In this document: piece by piece, positions 1 through 7,632 of the stretch | Layout of the letters: every line of letters begins with the position of its first letter | Position numbering within the stretch: the stretch's first letter is position 1 | Source: Gemmatimonadota bacterium | Lineage (GTDB): Bacteria; Gemmatimonadota; Gemmatimonadetes; Gemmatimonadales; GWC2-71-9 | Direction of reading: 5' to 3' | Length of the DNA: 24,205 bases | Assembly: GCA_003220985.1 (NCBI GenBank) | Contig: QHTY01000202.1 | Coordinates: forward strand, 1-24,205 | Program-made: the position numbers and the translations under genes | Notes under the pieces: model-generated | What the model was told of the DNA's origin: nothing | The model's database searches: none | What the model saw: only the letters and a program-made list of their open reading frames with translations

Positions 1-652
1 CATTCCTTGTACAGCATCCGCGTGACCAGTCGCGTCTCGACCTGCGTCAGCATGAACCAGTCGCGGTTGTTGTCGTGCCCGATGTACTTGTGGTAGAGCC
101 AGGGCAGGGGACCGCCTTCGTACGCGTCCCCTTGTAGCGGCGATACCAGCTCACCACGGTGTCGAGGCCGTCCGGATTCATGGATGGGATCATCAAGACG
201 ACGACGGAGTCGAGCAGCGGGCGGAGCGCCGCATCGGTGGCCAACCGGTAGGCGAGGAGCATCCCCATCTGACTGGACGCGACTTCCGTGGAGTGGATGT
301 TATTGCTGATCAGAATGACGGCCGGCTGGGTATTGCGGATTTCCTGGAGCGCGGTGTCCGTAAGACGGCGCGGGTCCGCCAGGAGGCCCTGCGCGCGCTT
401 GATGTCGGCCAGCCGGCCCTGATTCGCGGGTGACGTGATCGTCATCAGGAGAAACGGCCTGCCCTCGGTCGTACGGCCCAGCGTGTCGACGTGTACGTAG
501 CGGCTCTGTTGGGCCAGGCTGTTCATGTAGCCGCTGACTTGCTTCCAATCGGCGAGCATCGAGTCGGTGCCCGGCTCGAAACCAAGAGCGGCGGAGGGGC
601 GGATGGGCGGTTCGGCGGTTTGTAACAACGCGAGCAGCAGAAACGGTGTCAT
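1..652 (-). CDS. M14 family zinc carboxypeptidase, partial, with an internal frameshift
   Basis: This is the N-terminal part of a secreted zinc carboxypeptidase of peptidase family M14. The start has a short hydrophobic leader (MTPFLLLALLQ). The first two zinc ligands are in the HSTE motif (His120, Glu123), followed by SMNPDGLD, typical of the family. After RRYKGT the frame breaks near base 124. In the next frame the reverse complement continues with YEGGPLPWLYHKY, then GHDNNRDWF, which is the expected family sequence. One base therefore appears to be missing. The third zinc ligand and the C-terminus lie beyond the window. The ATG overlaps the kbl stop by one base (TAATG), so translation is probably coupled to kbl. 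The frameshift could be a sequencing error or a real lesion; the intact sequence on both sides favours a recent event or an error. Confidence 0.8.
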
Positions 653-1845
653 TAGATCAGCCCCAGTTTTGAACCCACCTTCTTGAAAGCGCGGAGCGCG
701 AAATCGAGATCGTCCTTGGTATGCGCGGCGGAGAGCTGGCAGCGCACGCGTGCATGTCCCTGCGGCACAACAGGATAGCCGAAGCCGGTGACGAAGACGC
801 CTTCAGCGAGCAGCAGCTCGCTCGTGTGGATCGCCTTTGCCGTCTCACCCAGGATCACGGGGACGATCGGTGTCTCGCCCGCGAGTGGCTTAAAGCCCAG
901 AGACAGCAGTTGTTCGCGGAAGTAACGGGCATTCTGATGCAGCTGGTTCACGAGCTCGGGATGCGCTTCGATGCAGCGCACGGCAGCAAGGGCGCTGGCC
1001 GCCACCGTGGGCGGCAGGGCGTTGCTGAAGAGCTGCGGCCGGGAGCGCTGGGTGAGATAGTCGGTGAGGGCGACGGGGCCGGCCGTGAATCCGCCGGCGG
1101 CACCGCCGAGCGCCTTGCCCAGCGTCGACGTGATCACATCGATCTCGCCCAGCATCCCATAATGCTCGGCCGTACCGCGGCCCGCTTTCCCGAGGACGCC
1201 CGTCGCATGAGAGTCATCCACGGCGAGCACCGCATCATACTTCCGTGCCAGGGCGGCAAGATCCGGCAGCTTTGCGATGTCACCTTCCATTGAGAAGATG
1301 CCGTCGGTGAAAATCAGCTTGCGGCGGGCCTTCCCCGCCGCGCGCAGCTTCTCCTCGAGGTCGGCCATGTCCGAATGCTTGTAGACCGCCGTCTGGCACT
1401 TCGTGATCGCCTTCGCGAGGCGAATCGAGTCGATGATGGATGCGTGGTTCAACTGATCGGAGATCACGATGTCGGACTCGCCCAGGACGGTCGGACACAG
1501 CCCCTCGTTGGCATTCCAGCAGCTCACGTAGGTGAGCGCCGACTCGCAGCCGACGAACTTCGCCAGCGCGTTTTCGAGCTCGCGATGAATCGTGAAAGTG
1601 CCGCAGATGAACCGTACCGACGATGTGCCGGCGCCCCAGTGCTCCAGCCCGTCCTTCCCCGCCTGCACGACCTCGGGGACGTTGGACAACCCGAGATAAT
1701 TGTTTGAGGAGAGGATCACGACGTCGCCGCGTCCCTCCATCTTGACGCGCGAGCCCTGCGGCGATTCGAGGTAGTTGAGCCGCTTGTAGACGCCTTCCTT
1801 TTTGAAACCCGCCAGCTCGTCCTGCAGCTGCCGCATGAAGCTCAT
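652..1845 (-). CDS. kbl: 2-amino-3-ketobutyrate CoA ligase (glycine C-acetyltransferase)
   Basis: This PLP-dependent alpha-oxoamine synthase cleaves 2-amino-3-ketobutyrate with CoA to give glycine and acetyl-CoA, the second step of threonine degradation. The 397-residue product matches the usual length of about 398. The PLP lysine in STLGKALGG falls at residue 244, the same number as in E. coli Kbl, which supports the ATG chosen here over longer upstream frames. Other family segments are VILSSNNYLGL near the N-terminus, GTFTIHRELE, and the cofactor-binding VDDSHATG. The ATG overlaps the tdh stop by four bases (ATGA), and a GGAG Shine-Dalgarno lies five bases upstream inside the end of tdh. 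Function is secure because tdh is adjacent and supplies the substrate. Confidence 0.97.
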   Translation of the reverse strand: MSFMRQLQDELAGFKKEGVYKRLNYLESPQGSRVKMEGRGDVVILSSNNYLGLSNVPEVVQAGKDGLEHWGAGTSSVRFICGTFTIHRELENALAKFVGCESALTYVSCWNANEGLCPTVLGESDIVISDQLNHASIIDSIRLAKAITKCQTAVYKHSDMADLEEKLRAAGKARRKLIFTDGIFSMEGDIAKLPDLAALARKYDAVLAVDDSHATGVLGKAGRGTAEHYGMLGEIDVITSTLGKALGGAAGGFTAGPVALTDYLTQRSRPQLFSNALPPTVAASALAAVRCIEAHPELVNQLHQNARYFREQLLSLGFKPLAGETPIVPVILGETAKAIHTSELLLAEGVFVTGFGYPVVPQGHARVRCQLSAAHTKDDLDFALRAFKKVGSKLGLI

Positions 1846-2876
1846 ACGATCTCCAGAATGACTTTGCCGGCGTCCCCGGAGCGGATCGCGGCGAGTGCGT
1901 CGTCGATCTTGGCGAGTGGGAACTTGTGCGTGATGATAGGCCGGGGATCGAACTGGCCGCCGATGAGAAAGCGGCGCATCTGGTGCCACGTCTGATACAT
2001 CTTGCGACCAATCACGCCGTACACGGTGATACCCTTGAAGATGATCTCATTGGCAAAGTCCATCGGGACTGCGCCGTCCGGGATTCCGAGCAGCTGCACG
2101 CGCCCACCCATCCGAACGGCCGCGAATGCCTGGTGCAGCGCCGATGGCACGCCGGACATCTCGCACACCACGTCCGCACCCTCTTCGTCCGTCTCGGCGA
2201 GGACCGTTTTCACGACGTCGTCTGTCTTGGCGTTGATCGTGACGTGCGCGCCCATCGCGGCGGCGAGCGCGAGGCGTTTCGGATTCACGTCCGAGGCAAT
2301 GACCCTGGTGGCGCCGGCCGCCCGCGCAATGCCGACTGCAAAGCAGCCGATCGGCCCGCAGCCGACAATGAAAACGGTGCTGCCGGGGATTTCCGCGGTC
2401 AGCACCGTGTGGAACGCGTTCCCCATCGGGTCCATAATCGCCCCGACTTCGGTGGGGATGGTTCCCCCATCGAGCGTCAGCACATTGGTCGCGGGCATCG
2501 TGATGTATTCGGCGAACGCCCCGTCGCGATCGACCCCGATGATGCGCGTGTTCTGGCAGATGTGACTGTTGCCGGTGCGGCACTGGAGACAGTGACCGCA
2601 AACGATATGGCCTTCGGCGGTGACGAGGTGACCCGCCCGGAGCCCCGTGACGCCGTCACCGACCGACTCGATCTCGCCGGCGAATTCGTGGCCCACGACG
2701 ACCGGCGGCTTGATGCGCCCCTGCGCCCACGGGTTCCAGTCGGCGATGTGCAAGTCTGTGCCGCAGACGCCCGCGTGGCGCACCGCGATCAATACTTCGC
2801 CGGGGCCCGGGGATGGCTTCGGAACGGTCGTGACCTTCAGCCCAGGGGCGCGGCTCGGCTTAACAATGGCTTGCAT
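1842..2876 (-). CDS. tdh: L-threonine 3-dehydrogenase
   Basis: This zinc-dependent medium-chain dehydrogenase oxidises L-threonine to 2-amino-3-ketobutyrate with NAD+. The 344 residues align closely with E. coli Tdh. The catalytic zinc residues Cys38, His63 and Glu64, and the four structural-zinc cysteines 93, 96, 99 and 107, fall at the same numbers. The Rossmann segment reads IVGCGPIGCFAVG, and the substrate-side motif CGTDLHI is present. It is the first gene of a tdh-kbl-M14 operon; kbl overlaps its end by four bases. No clear Shine-Dalgarno precedes the ATG. A TAGATT box on the minus strand at 2910-2915 could be a -10 element, but I see no matching -35. Confidence 0.96.
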   Translation of the reverse strand: MQAIVKPSRAPGLKVTTVPKPSPGPGEVLIAVRHAGVCGTDLHIADWNPWAQGRIKPPVVVGHEFAGEIESVGDGVTGLRAGHLVTAEGHIVCGHCLQCRTGNSHICQNTRIIGVDRDGAFAEYITMPATNVLTLDGGTIPTEVGAIMDPMGNAFHTVLTAEIPGSTVFIVGCGPIGCFAVGIARAAGATRVIASDVNPKRLALAAAMGAHVTINAKTDDVVKTVLAETDEEGADVVCEMSGVPSALHQAFAAVRMGGRVQLLGIPDGAVPMDFANEIIFKGITVYGVIGRKMYQTWHQMRRFLIGGQFDPRPIITHKFPLAKIDDALAAIRSGDAGKVILEIV

Positions 2877-2949
2877 GTGGGTCGTCGATTCGGGCGATGA
2901 GCGGCAGGGAATCTAAACGGCGCGGGGCGGCAGCGTGAGCCCGGCGCGA

Positions 2950-2960
2950 TATCTTAGGGC
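2950..2960 (+). promoter_or_regulatory. TATCTT box abutting the methyltransferase start (possible leaderless promoter)
   Basis: A TATCTT hexamer sits five bases before the GTG start of the methyltransferase, and no Shine-Dalgarno lies between them. A -10 element placed this way would start transcription at or next to the GTG. The same spacing (TATCTC, five bases, ATG) occurs before sdpR. No convincing -35 was seen. This is pattern-based and tentative. Confidence 0.3.
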
Positions 2961-3656
2961 GTGGCTCCTACCACGATTCGCGAAGCGACGACGGCGAACA
3001 CACATGCAACGGTGGCCGCGCTCCTCGCGCAAGAGCCCGGCTGCCGCCGCCTGCTCGACATCCCGTGCGGCGAGGGGGCGTTCGTAAACCGCGTCCGCGC
3101 CGCCGGGTACGAGGTGCACGCCGCCGACATTCAGTCCCTGCTCAAGATTGCGGGCGTCCCGTTCTCGCATGCAGACATGAACGCACCATTGCCGTTCGCG
3201 AACGACAGCTTCGACGCGGTGGTGTGCATCGACGGGATCGAGCATTTGGAACGTCCCTTCGACTTTGTCCGCGAGTCGGGGCGGATCCTACGGCCGGGGG
3301 GCATGCTACTCCTCTCGACGCCCAACATCACCGCGCTCCGCTCACGCTGGCGCTGGTTGCTCACGGGTTTCCACAACAAGGGCAAGACGCCGCTCGATGA
3401 GACGGCGCCGAACCCCTGGCATCACATCGGGCTCATGTCGTTTCCGGAGATCCGCTACTTGCTCCACAGCAATGGTTTCCGAATCACGGCCATCGCGGCC
3501 AACCGGGTGAAGTTGGTGAGTTGGCTATACGCGCCGCTGTTGCCGCTCGCGTGGCTCGTGACGGGCTTGGTGTTTCGCCGGTGGGAGAAGGATCCCGTGC
3601 TGCGCCGGCGCGACGCCGAGGTGCGCCGGCAGATCTACTGTTCGGCGAGACCCTGA
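2961..3656 (+). CDS. class I SAM-dependent methyltransferase
   Basis: The 231-residue protein has a Methyltransf_11-type fold. The SAM-binding motif I is LLDIPCGEGAF near residue 31. An acidic residue (HAADI) follows at the end of strand two, then the motif DAVVCIDGIEHLE, and the post-motif RILRPGGMLLLSTPNI. A hydrophobic stretch near the C-terminus (about residues 176-198, LYAPLLPLAWLVTGLVF) may associate with the membrane; this arrangement occurs in methyltransferases of glycan or quinone pathways, but the substrate cannot be deduced. The gene stands alone, divergent from tdh and convergent with the SDR gene. The start is GTG; the context gives no Shine-Dalgarno. Confidence 0.85.
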   Translation: MAPTTIREATTANTHATVAALLAQEPGCRRLLDIPCGEGAFVNRVRAAGYEVHAADIQSLLKIAGVPFSHADMNAPLPFANDSFDAVVCIDGIEHLERPFDFVRESGRILRPGGMLLLSTPNITALRSRWRWLLTGFHNKGKTPLDETAPNPWHHIGLMSFPEIRYLLHSNGFRITAIAANRVKLVSWLYAPLLPLAWLVTGLVFRRWEKDPVLRRRDAEVRRQIYCSARP

Positions 3657-3692
3657 TCGTGAAGGCGGTCTGCACGAAGCCCGCGTGACCGG

Positions 3693-4409
3693 TCAGAAGA
3701 TCGAGCGCGTGAACCCACCATCGACCTGGAGTACGGCGCCGGTGATATAGCTGGCGCGTTCGGACGCCAGGAACACCACGGCTGCCGCCAGCTCCGCGGG
3801 CGTGCCGACCCGGTGCATCGGAATTTCGGCCAGTCGTTCCTGCATCATCTGGGGGCGAGCCTTGGTGAGCTCCTCGATCCGCTCGGTGGCGATGAATCCC
3901 GGACAAATACTGTTCACGGTGACGCCGTCCGTCGCGACCTCGTCGGCCAGCGCTTTGGCAAAGCCGAGGACGCCGGCGCGCGCAGTCGAGGAGAGGATCA
4001 GGCCGGGCAGCGGCTGCAGTGCCGCGACGGACGCGAGACAGATGATCCGGCCCCATTTCGCCTTGGTCATGATTGGCACGGCCGCGCGCGCGAGGTGGAT
4101 CGTGGACAGCAGGTTGAGCTCGATCGCCTTCTGCCAGGCGTCGGCAGGTTGATCCTTAAAGGGGGCTGCGGGCGGCCCCCCGGCATTGCAGAACAACACA
4201 TCGAGCCGGCCGAACTTCTTCGCGACGTCGTTGACCAGCCGCTCAGCTTCGGCCGGGACGCTGACATCCGCGGGAAATGGCGCGTTGGGGCCGCGGCCGT
4301 TGATCGCGACCTGCGCGCCTTCTTCCGTGAGCACGGTGGCGACGGCGCGGCCGATGCCGCGGGTTCCTCCGCAGACCAGAGCGACCCGCCCCTTGAGTCC
4401 GAGGTTCAT
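3693..4409 (-). CDS. atypical short-chain dehydrogenase/reductase lacking the YxxxK motif
   Basis: The 238-residue protein has an SDR Rossmann fold: cofactor loop GGTRGIG, NAG-type motif CNAGG, and a C-terminal ITGAVLQVDGG typical of FabG-like enzymes. The catalytic region is abnormal. Counting from the conserved serine in LASVAA, the position of the catalytic tyrosine (+13) is Ser and that of the lysine (+17) is Arg (LSSTARAG). This resembles a known divergent beta-ketoacyl-reductase-like SDR subgroup that lacks the standard tetrad. Its reaction, if any, is unknown. The ATG overlaps the stop of the formate dehydrogenase-like gene by four bases (ATGA), so the two are probably co-translated and may be functionally linked. 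Confidence 0.88.
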   Translation of the reverse strand: MNLGLKGRVALVCGGTRGIGRAVATVLTEEGAQVAINGRGPNAPFPADVSVPAEAERLVNDVAKKFGRLDVLFCNAGGPPAAPFKDQPADAWQKAIELNLLSTIHLARAAVPIMTKAKWGRIICLASVAALQPLPGLILSSTARAGVLGFAKALADEVATDGVTVNSICPGFIATERIEELTKARPQMMQERLAEIPMHRVGTPAELAAAVVFLASERASYITGAVLQVDGGFTRSIF

Positions 4410-7321
4410 GCGCGCTCGAGACGCACGGCACAGACCTTCAGCTCGGCCATCTTCGCGTAAGGGTCCAGCACGGGGTTGGTCAGAAGGTTGGCGGCTGCTT
4501 CACGGAAGTGGAACGGTACGAACACCTGCCCGCGCGCGACACGATCGCTGATGCGCGCGGCCGTGACCATCGAGTTGCGCCGCGACGTGATCCGGAGCAA
4601 CTCGCCCTCCTGGACGCCGAGCTGCTTTGCATCCTCGGGATGGATCTCGACGATCGCCGTCGGCTCGCGGGCATCGAGGCCGCTCGCGCGACGCGTCATC
4701 GTGCCGGTGTGCCAGTGATACAGCTGCCGGCCGGTATTCATCACAAATGGATACTCATCGTCCGGAAGCTCTACGGGATTCGTGTACTCGACGGGAACGA
4801 ATCGCGCCCGGCCGTCGGCCGTGGGGAACGCTCTATCAAACAGGAAGGCGGTGCCGGGATGGTCAGGCGTCGGCACGGGGTACTGGAGTCCAGCGCCCTC
4901 GAGCCGATCGTAGGTGACGCCGGCCCAACTTGGCGTCACGCTCGCGATCTCACGCATGACCGCTTCGGCGCCCGAGAAATCGGTCCGCAGCCCCAGGCGG
5001 TTCGTCAGGTCGATCAGGATCTCGAGATCGCCGCGCGCCTCGGCGGGGGAGTCCACGGCTTTGTGTGTGAGCTGGATCCGCCGCTCGGTGTTGACGAACG
5101 TGCCGGTCTTCTCGGCGAAGCTCGCGCCAGGCAGCACGACGTCGGCGTAGCGCGCCGTTTCCGTGAGGAAGAGATCCTGCACCGCCAGGAACTCGAGCTC
5201 CTGGAACCAGTGTTCGGCGTGCGCGATGTCGGGGTCGGAGATGACCGGGTTCTCGCCCATGATGTACATCCCGCGCACACCGCTCTCCGGTTTGACGACT
5301 TCGGTGACCATGAGACCGCTTTTGAGCGAGAGCGACTCTGGGGGCACGCCCCAGGTCTCGGCGAACCGCGCCCGGATCTTCTGATCGCCGACCGGCTGAT
5401 AGTCGGTATAGACGAACGGGATGGCGCCGACGTCCGAGGCGCCCTGCACGTTGTTCTGGCCGCGAATCGGCAGCATCGCCGCCCCCCAGCGACCGATCAT
5501 GCCGCAGGCGAACATCATGTTGAGGAACGACGTGACGATGTCGGTGCCATTGGCGTGCTGTGTCAGCCCCATCGCCCACAGCGAGCTGGTGTTTGGCCCG
5601 CGCGCGTACATCTCGGCGGCGCGCCGGATCTTCTCGGCAGGGATACCGGTGATCTTGGCGGCTTGCTCCGGCCTGTACGGCTTTACGGCTTCGCGGACCT
5701 TCTCAAAATCATGCGTGCGCGTGGCGATGAAGTCCTTATTCTCCAGGCCTAGTCCCAAAATGTGATTCAACATCCCCGAGTAGAGGGCGACGTCGGTGCC
5801 AGGCTGCATTTGCAGGTGAACGTCAGCGCGACCCGCCAGCTCGGTGCGCCGCGGATCCGCGACGATCAGTTTGGCTCGTTTCTCGTGCGCGCGCTTCAGC
5901 GCCGCGCCGAACACCGGGTGCGACTCCGTCGTGTTGGCGCCGGCGATGAAGATGACGTCGCACGCCTGCTCGATTTCGCGCATCGAGCCCGATGCCGCCG
6001 CGGTGTTGATCGCGCGCTGCATCGCCGCGACCGACGTCGAATGGCACAGCCGCGTGCAGTGGTCCACGTTATTCGTGCCCAGCGCACCGCGGAACATGCG
6101 CATCATCAGGTAGTTCTCTTCGTTGGAGCACTTGGCCGACGAGAAGCACGCGAGCGCGTCGGACCCGCGGGCCGTCTTGATTCGAAGCAGCTCCTGCGCC
6201 GTCAGCTCCATTGCTTCGTCCCAGGTTGCTTCCCGGAATGGCGTGTACCAGTCCGCCGGTGTCGCGACGCGATCGCGGATGTCCATGTCGAGGCGCTCGA
6301 GCAGCGGCAGGGTGCGCACGGTCTTCCCAGTGGCGCGCGGCGGCGTGCCGGGCTTGGTGCGGCTGCCTTCGCCCTCGATGGTCCGCCAGGGCCCCGCGCG
6401 ACGCTCCGCGCCGGTCGGCCCCTTCCAGACCCAGCGCTTGCCCTGTTTGACCCATCCCTTCCGGATCAGCGGCCGAGTCAGGCGATCACGATGCTGCGGG
6501 AAATCGTAGCCGAAACGGCCCTTGACGCACGTGGAACCCTGGTTGGGCGTGTTCAGCTCGATGTCGGGAGAAGTGACGCGAACAACTGTGTTGTCGGCGA
6601 CGTGCAGGTCCACCTGGCAACCGACGCCGCAGTAGGGACAGACCGAGCGGACCACCTTCTCCGGATGCCGTATCTGCTCCGGCGCGAACCGTTGCCGCGG
6701 CATCACCTCGAAGATGGCACCGGTGGGACAGACACGAACGCATTCCCCGCACCAGGTGCAGCCCGCCTTGTCCGGATCGCCGTCGGCACCGACGATGATC
6801 TCGGCGTGCTCGCCGCGGAATCCGACGTCCAGCACACCGACGACCTGAATGTCCTCGCAGGCGCGGACGCAGCGCGTGCAGAGGATGCACGTCGACATGT
6901 CGTGGCGGATCATCGGGTCGCCGGGGCGCTCGTCGCCCGAACGCAGCGGCAGGTCACGTCCGTCGACCGGCGTCGGCACGACGTCGTACTGCACGAGGTA
7001 GCGCTCGAACTCGTTCCGCGTGCTTCCGTTGAGCGCTGGATACCGTTCGCTGAGAAGCCGGAGAACCCCTTTGCGATTCTCGACCGCGGCGTGCGATTGC
7101 GTGGTCACGACCATGCCGTCGGCGACCTTGGTGGCGCAAGCAGGGATCAACTTCGGCTGGCCTTCGACGGAGACAAGGCAGATGCGGCAGTTGCCAACGA
7201 GCGAAAGCGTGGGATACCAGCAGAGGGTTGGAATCTCGATACGGGCCTTGCGGGCCGCATCGAGGATCGTGTGCCGTTCATCCGCACTCAGCTTGTAGCC
7301 ATCAATCGTCAGGACCGCCAT
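4406..7321 (-). CDS. formate dehydrogenase alpha subunit-like molybdopterin oxidoreductase
   Basis: The 971-residue protein probably oxidises formate to CO2 in the cytoplasm. A NuoG-like [2Fe-2S] domain has Cys34, Cys45, Cys48 and Cys62. Ferredoxin-type [4Fe-4S] motifs (CILCTRCVRAC and CTWCGECVRVC) follow, then the catalytic-domain cluster CPYCGVGCQ. The Mo/W ligand is Cys426 in the motif CTRLCHS, so this is the Cys rather than the Sec type. The C-terminal molydopterin dinucleotide-binding domain carries NTGRQLYHWH. About 65 extra residues lie between LIRK (ends at 288) and WDEA (from 367). No FdsB- or FdhB-like diaphorase or FdhD is adjacent, so the electron acceptor is unknown. I chose the ATG; a TTG 36 bases upstream is also in frame. 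Neither has a clear Shine-Dalgarno; a TATCTA box lies eight bases before the ATG. Confidence 0.92.
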   Translation of the reverse strand: MAVLTIDGYKLSADERHTILDAARKARIEIPTLCWYPTLSLVGNCRICLVSVEGQPKLIPACATKVADGMVVTTQSHAAVENRKGVLRLLSERYPALNGSTRNEFERYLVQYDVVPTPVDGRDLPLRSGDERPGDPMIRHDMSTCILCTRCVRACEDIQVVGVLDVGFRGEHAEIIVGADGDPDKAGCTWCGECVRVCPTGAIFEVMPRQRFAPEQIRHPEKVVRSVCPYCGVGCQVDLHVADNTVVRVTSPDIELNTPNQGSTCVKGRFGYDFPQHRDRLTRPLIRKGWVKQGKRWVWKGPTGAERRAGPWRTIEGEGSRTKPGTPPRATGKTVRTLPLLERLDMDIRDRVATPADWYTPFREATWDEAMELTAQELLRIKTARGSDALACFSSAKCSNEENYLMMRMFRGALGTNNVDHCTRLCHSTSVAAMQRAINTAAASGSMREIEQACDVIFIAGANTTESHPVFGAALKRAHEKRAKLIVADPRRTELAGRADVHLQMQPGTDVALYSGMLNHILGLGLENKDFIATRTHDFEKVREAVKPYRPEQAAKITGIPAEKIRRAAEMYARGPNTSSLWAMGLTQHANGTDIVTSFLNMMFACGMIGRWGAAMLPIRGQNNVQGASDVGAIPFVYTDYQPVGDQKIRARFAETWGVPPESLSLKSGLMVTEVVKPESGVRGMYIMGENPVISDPDIAHAEHWFQELEFLAVQDLFLTETARYADVVLPGASFAEKTGTFVNTERRIQLTHKAVDSPAEARGDLEILIDLTNRLGLRTDFSGAEAVMREIASVTPSWAGVTYDRLEGAGLQYPVPTPDHPGTAFLFDRAFPTADGRARFVPVEYTNPVELPDDEYPFVMNTGRQLYHWHTGTMTRRASGLDAREPTAIVEIHPEDAKQLGVQEGELLRITSRRNSMVTAARISDRVARGQVFVPFHFREAAANLLTNPVLDPYAKMAELKVCAVRLERA

Positions 7322-7372
7322 GCCTGAAATAGATAGGCTGGCGGGAAAGGGGGGCAAGGCTAGGCTAGGTTT

Positions 7373-7582
7373 TTAAACCTTTGGATCGATGGGCAGGTGC
7401 CGATGCGTATGGTCGCCGTCTTCCCCCTCATCGAGGAACCAGCAGTACGCCCAAATCTTGGCCGGTCTGAGGATCTGCTGCCCGGCGTGGAGGATGATGC
7501 CCATCGGCTCGCCGTCGAGTGTCAGAGGGACGCTTGTCATACCGCCCTGCGGGTGCAAGCTGCTTGCCATTGTGTGCGACAT
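7373..7582 (-). CDS. small hypothetical protein upstream of the formate dehydrogenase gene
   Basis: I do not recognise this 69-residue protein. It has the core LTLDGEPMGIILHAGQQI and a tryptophan-rich segment KIWAYCWFLDEGED, and ends in a histidine-containing tail (HTHRHLP). From the internal Met (MTSVPL) onward, third codon positions are mostly G or C, as in the neighbouring genes, which supports real coding. It ends 51 bases before the oxidoreductase ATG on the same strand, so the two are likely co-transcribed. It has no signal peptide or membrane segment. The start could be either of the first two ATGs or the internal MTSVPL. It might be an accessory or structural partner of the oxidoreductase; that is a guess from position alone. 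Confidence 0.5.
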   Translation of the reverse strand: MSHTMASSLHPQGGMTSVPLTLDGEPMGIILHAGQQILRPAKIWAYCWFLDEGEDGDHTHRHLPIDPKV

Positions 7583-7632
7583 GTAAGTAACTGAGCCTAT
7601 TGATGTTACGAAACGCTCGGACTGAAGAGTCG

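Noticed and set aside
1926..2900. Long plus-strand open frame antisense to tdh
   Set aside because: It is a mirror of a well-supported gene in GC-rich DNA; its translation is rich in Arg, His, Asp and Gly with no motif.
4508..7327. Two long plus-strand open frames antisense to the formate dehydrogenase-like gene
   Set aside because: The opposite strand has iron-sulfur and molybdopterin motifs throughout. The antisense translations are compositionally skewed and have no recognisable fold.
7368..7381. AGGTTT-TT-AAACCT dyad after the 69-residue gene as a terminator
   Set aside because: The stem is six weak base pairs with a two-base loop and no T-tract; too weak to call.
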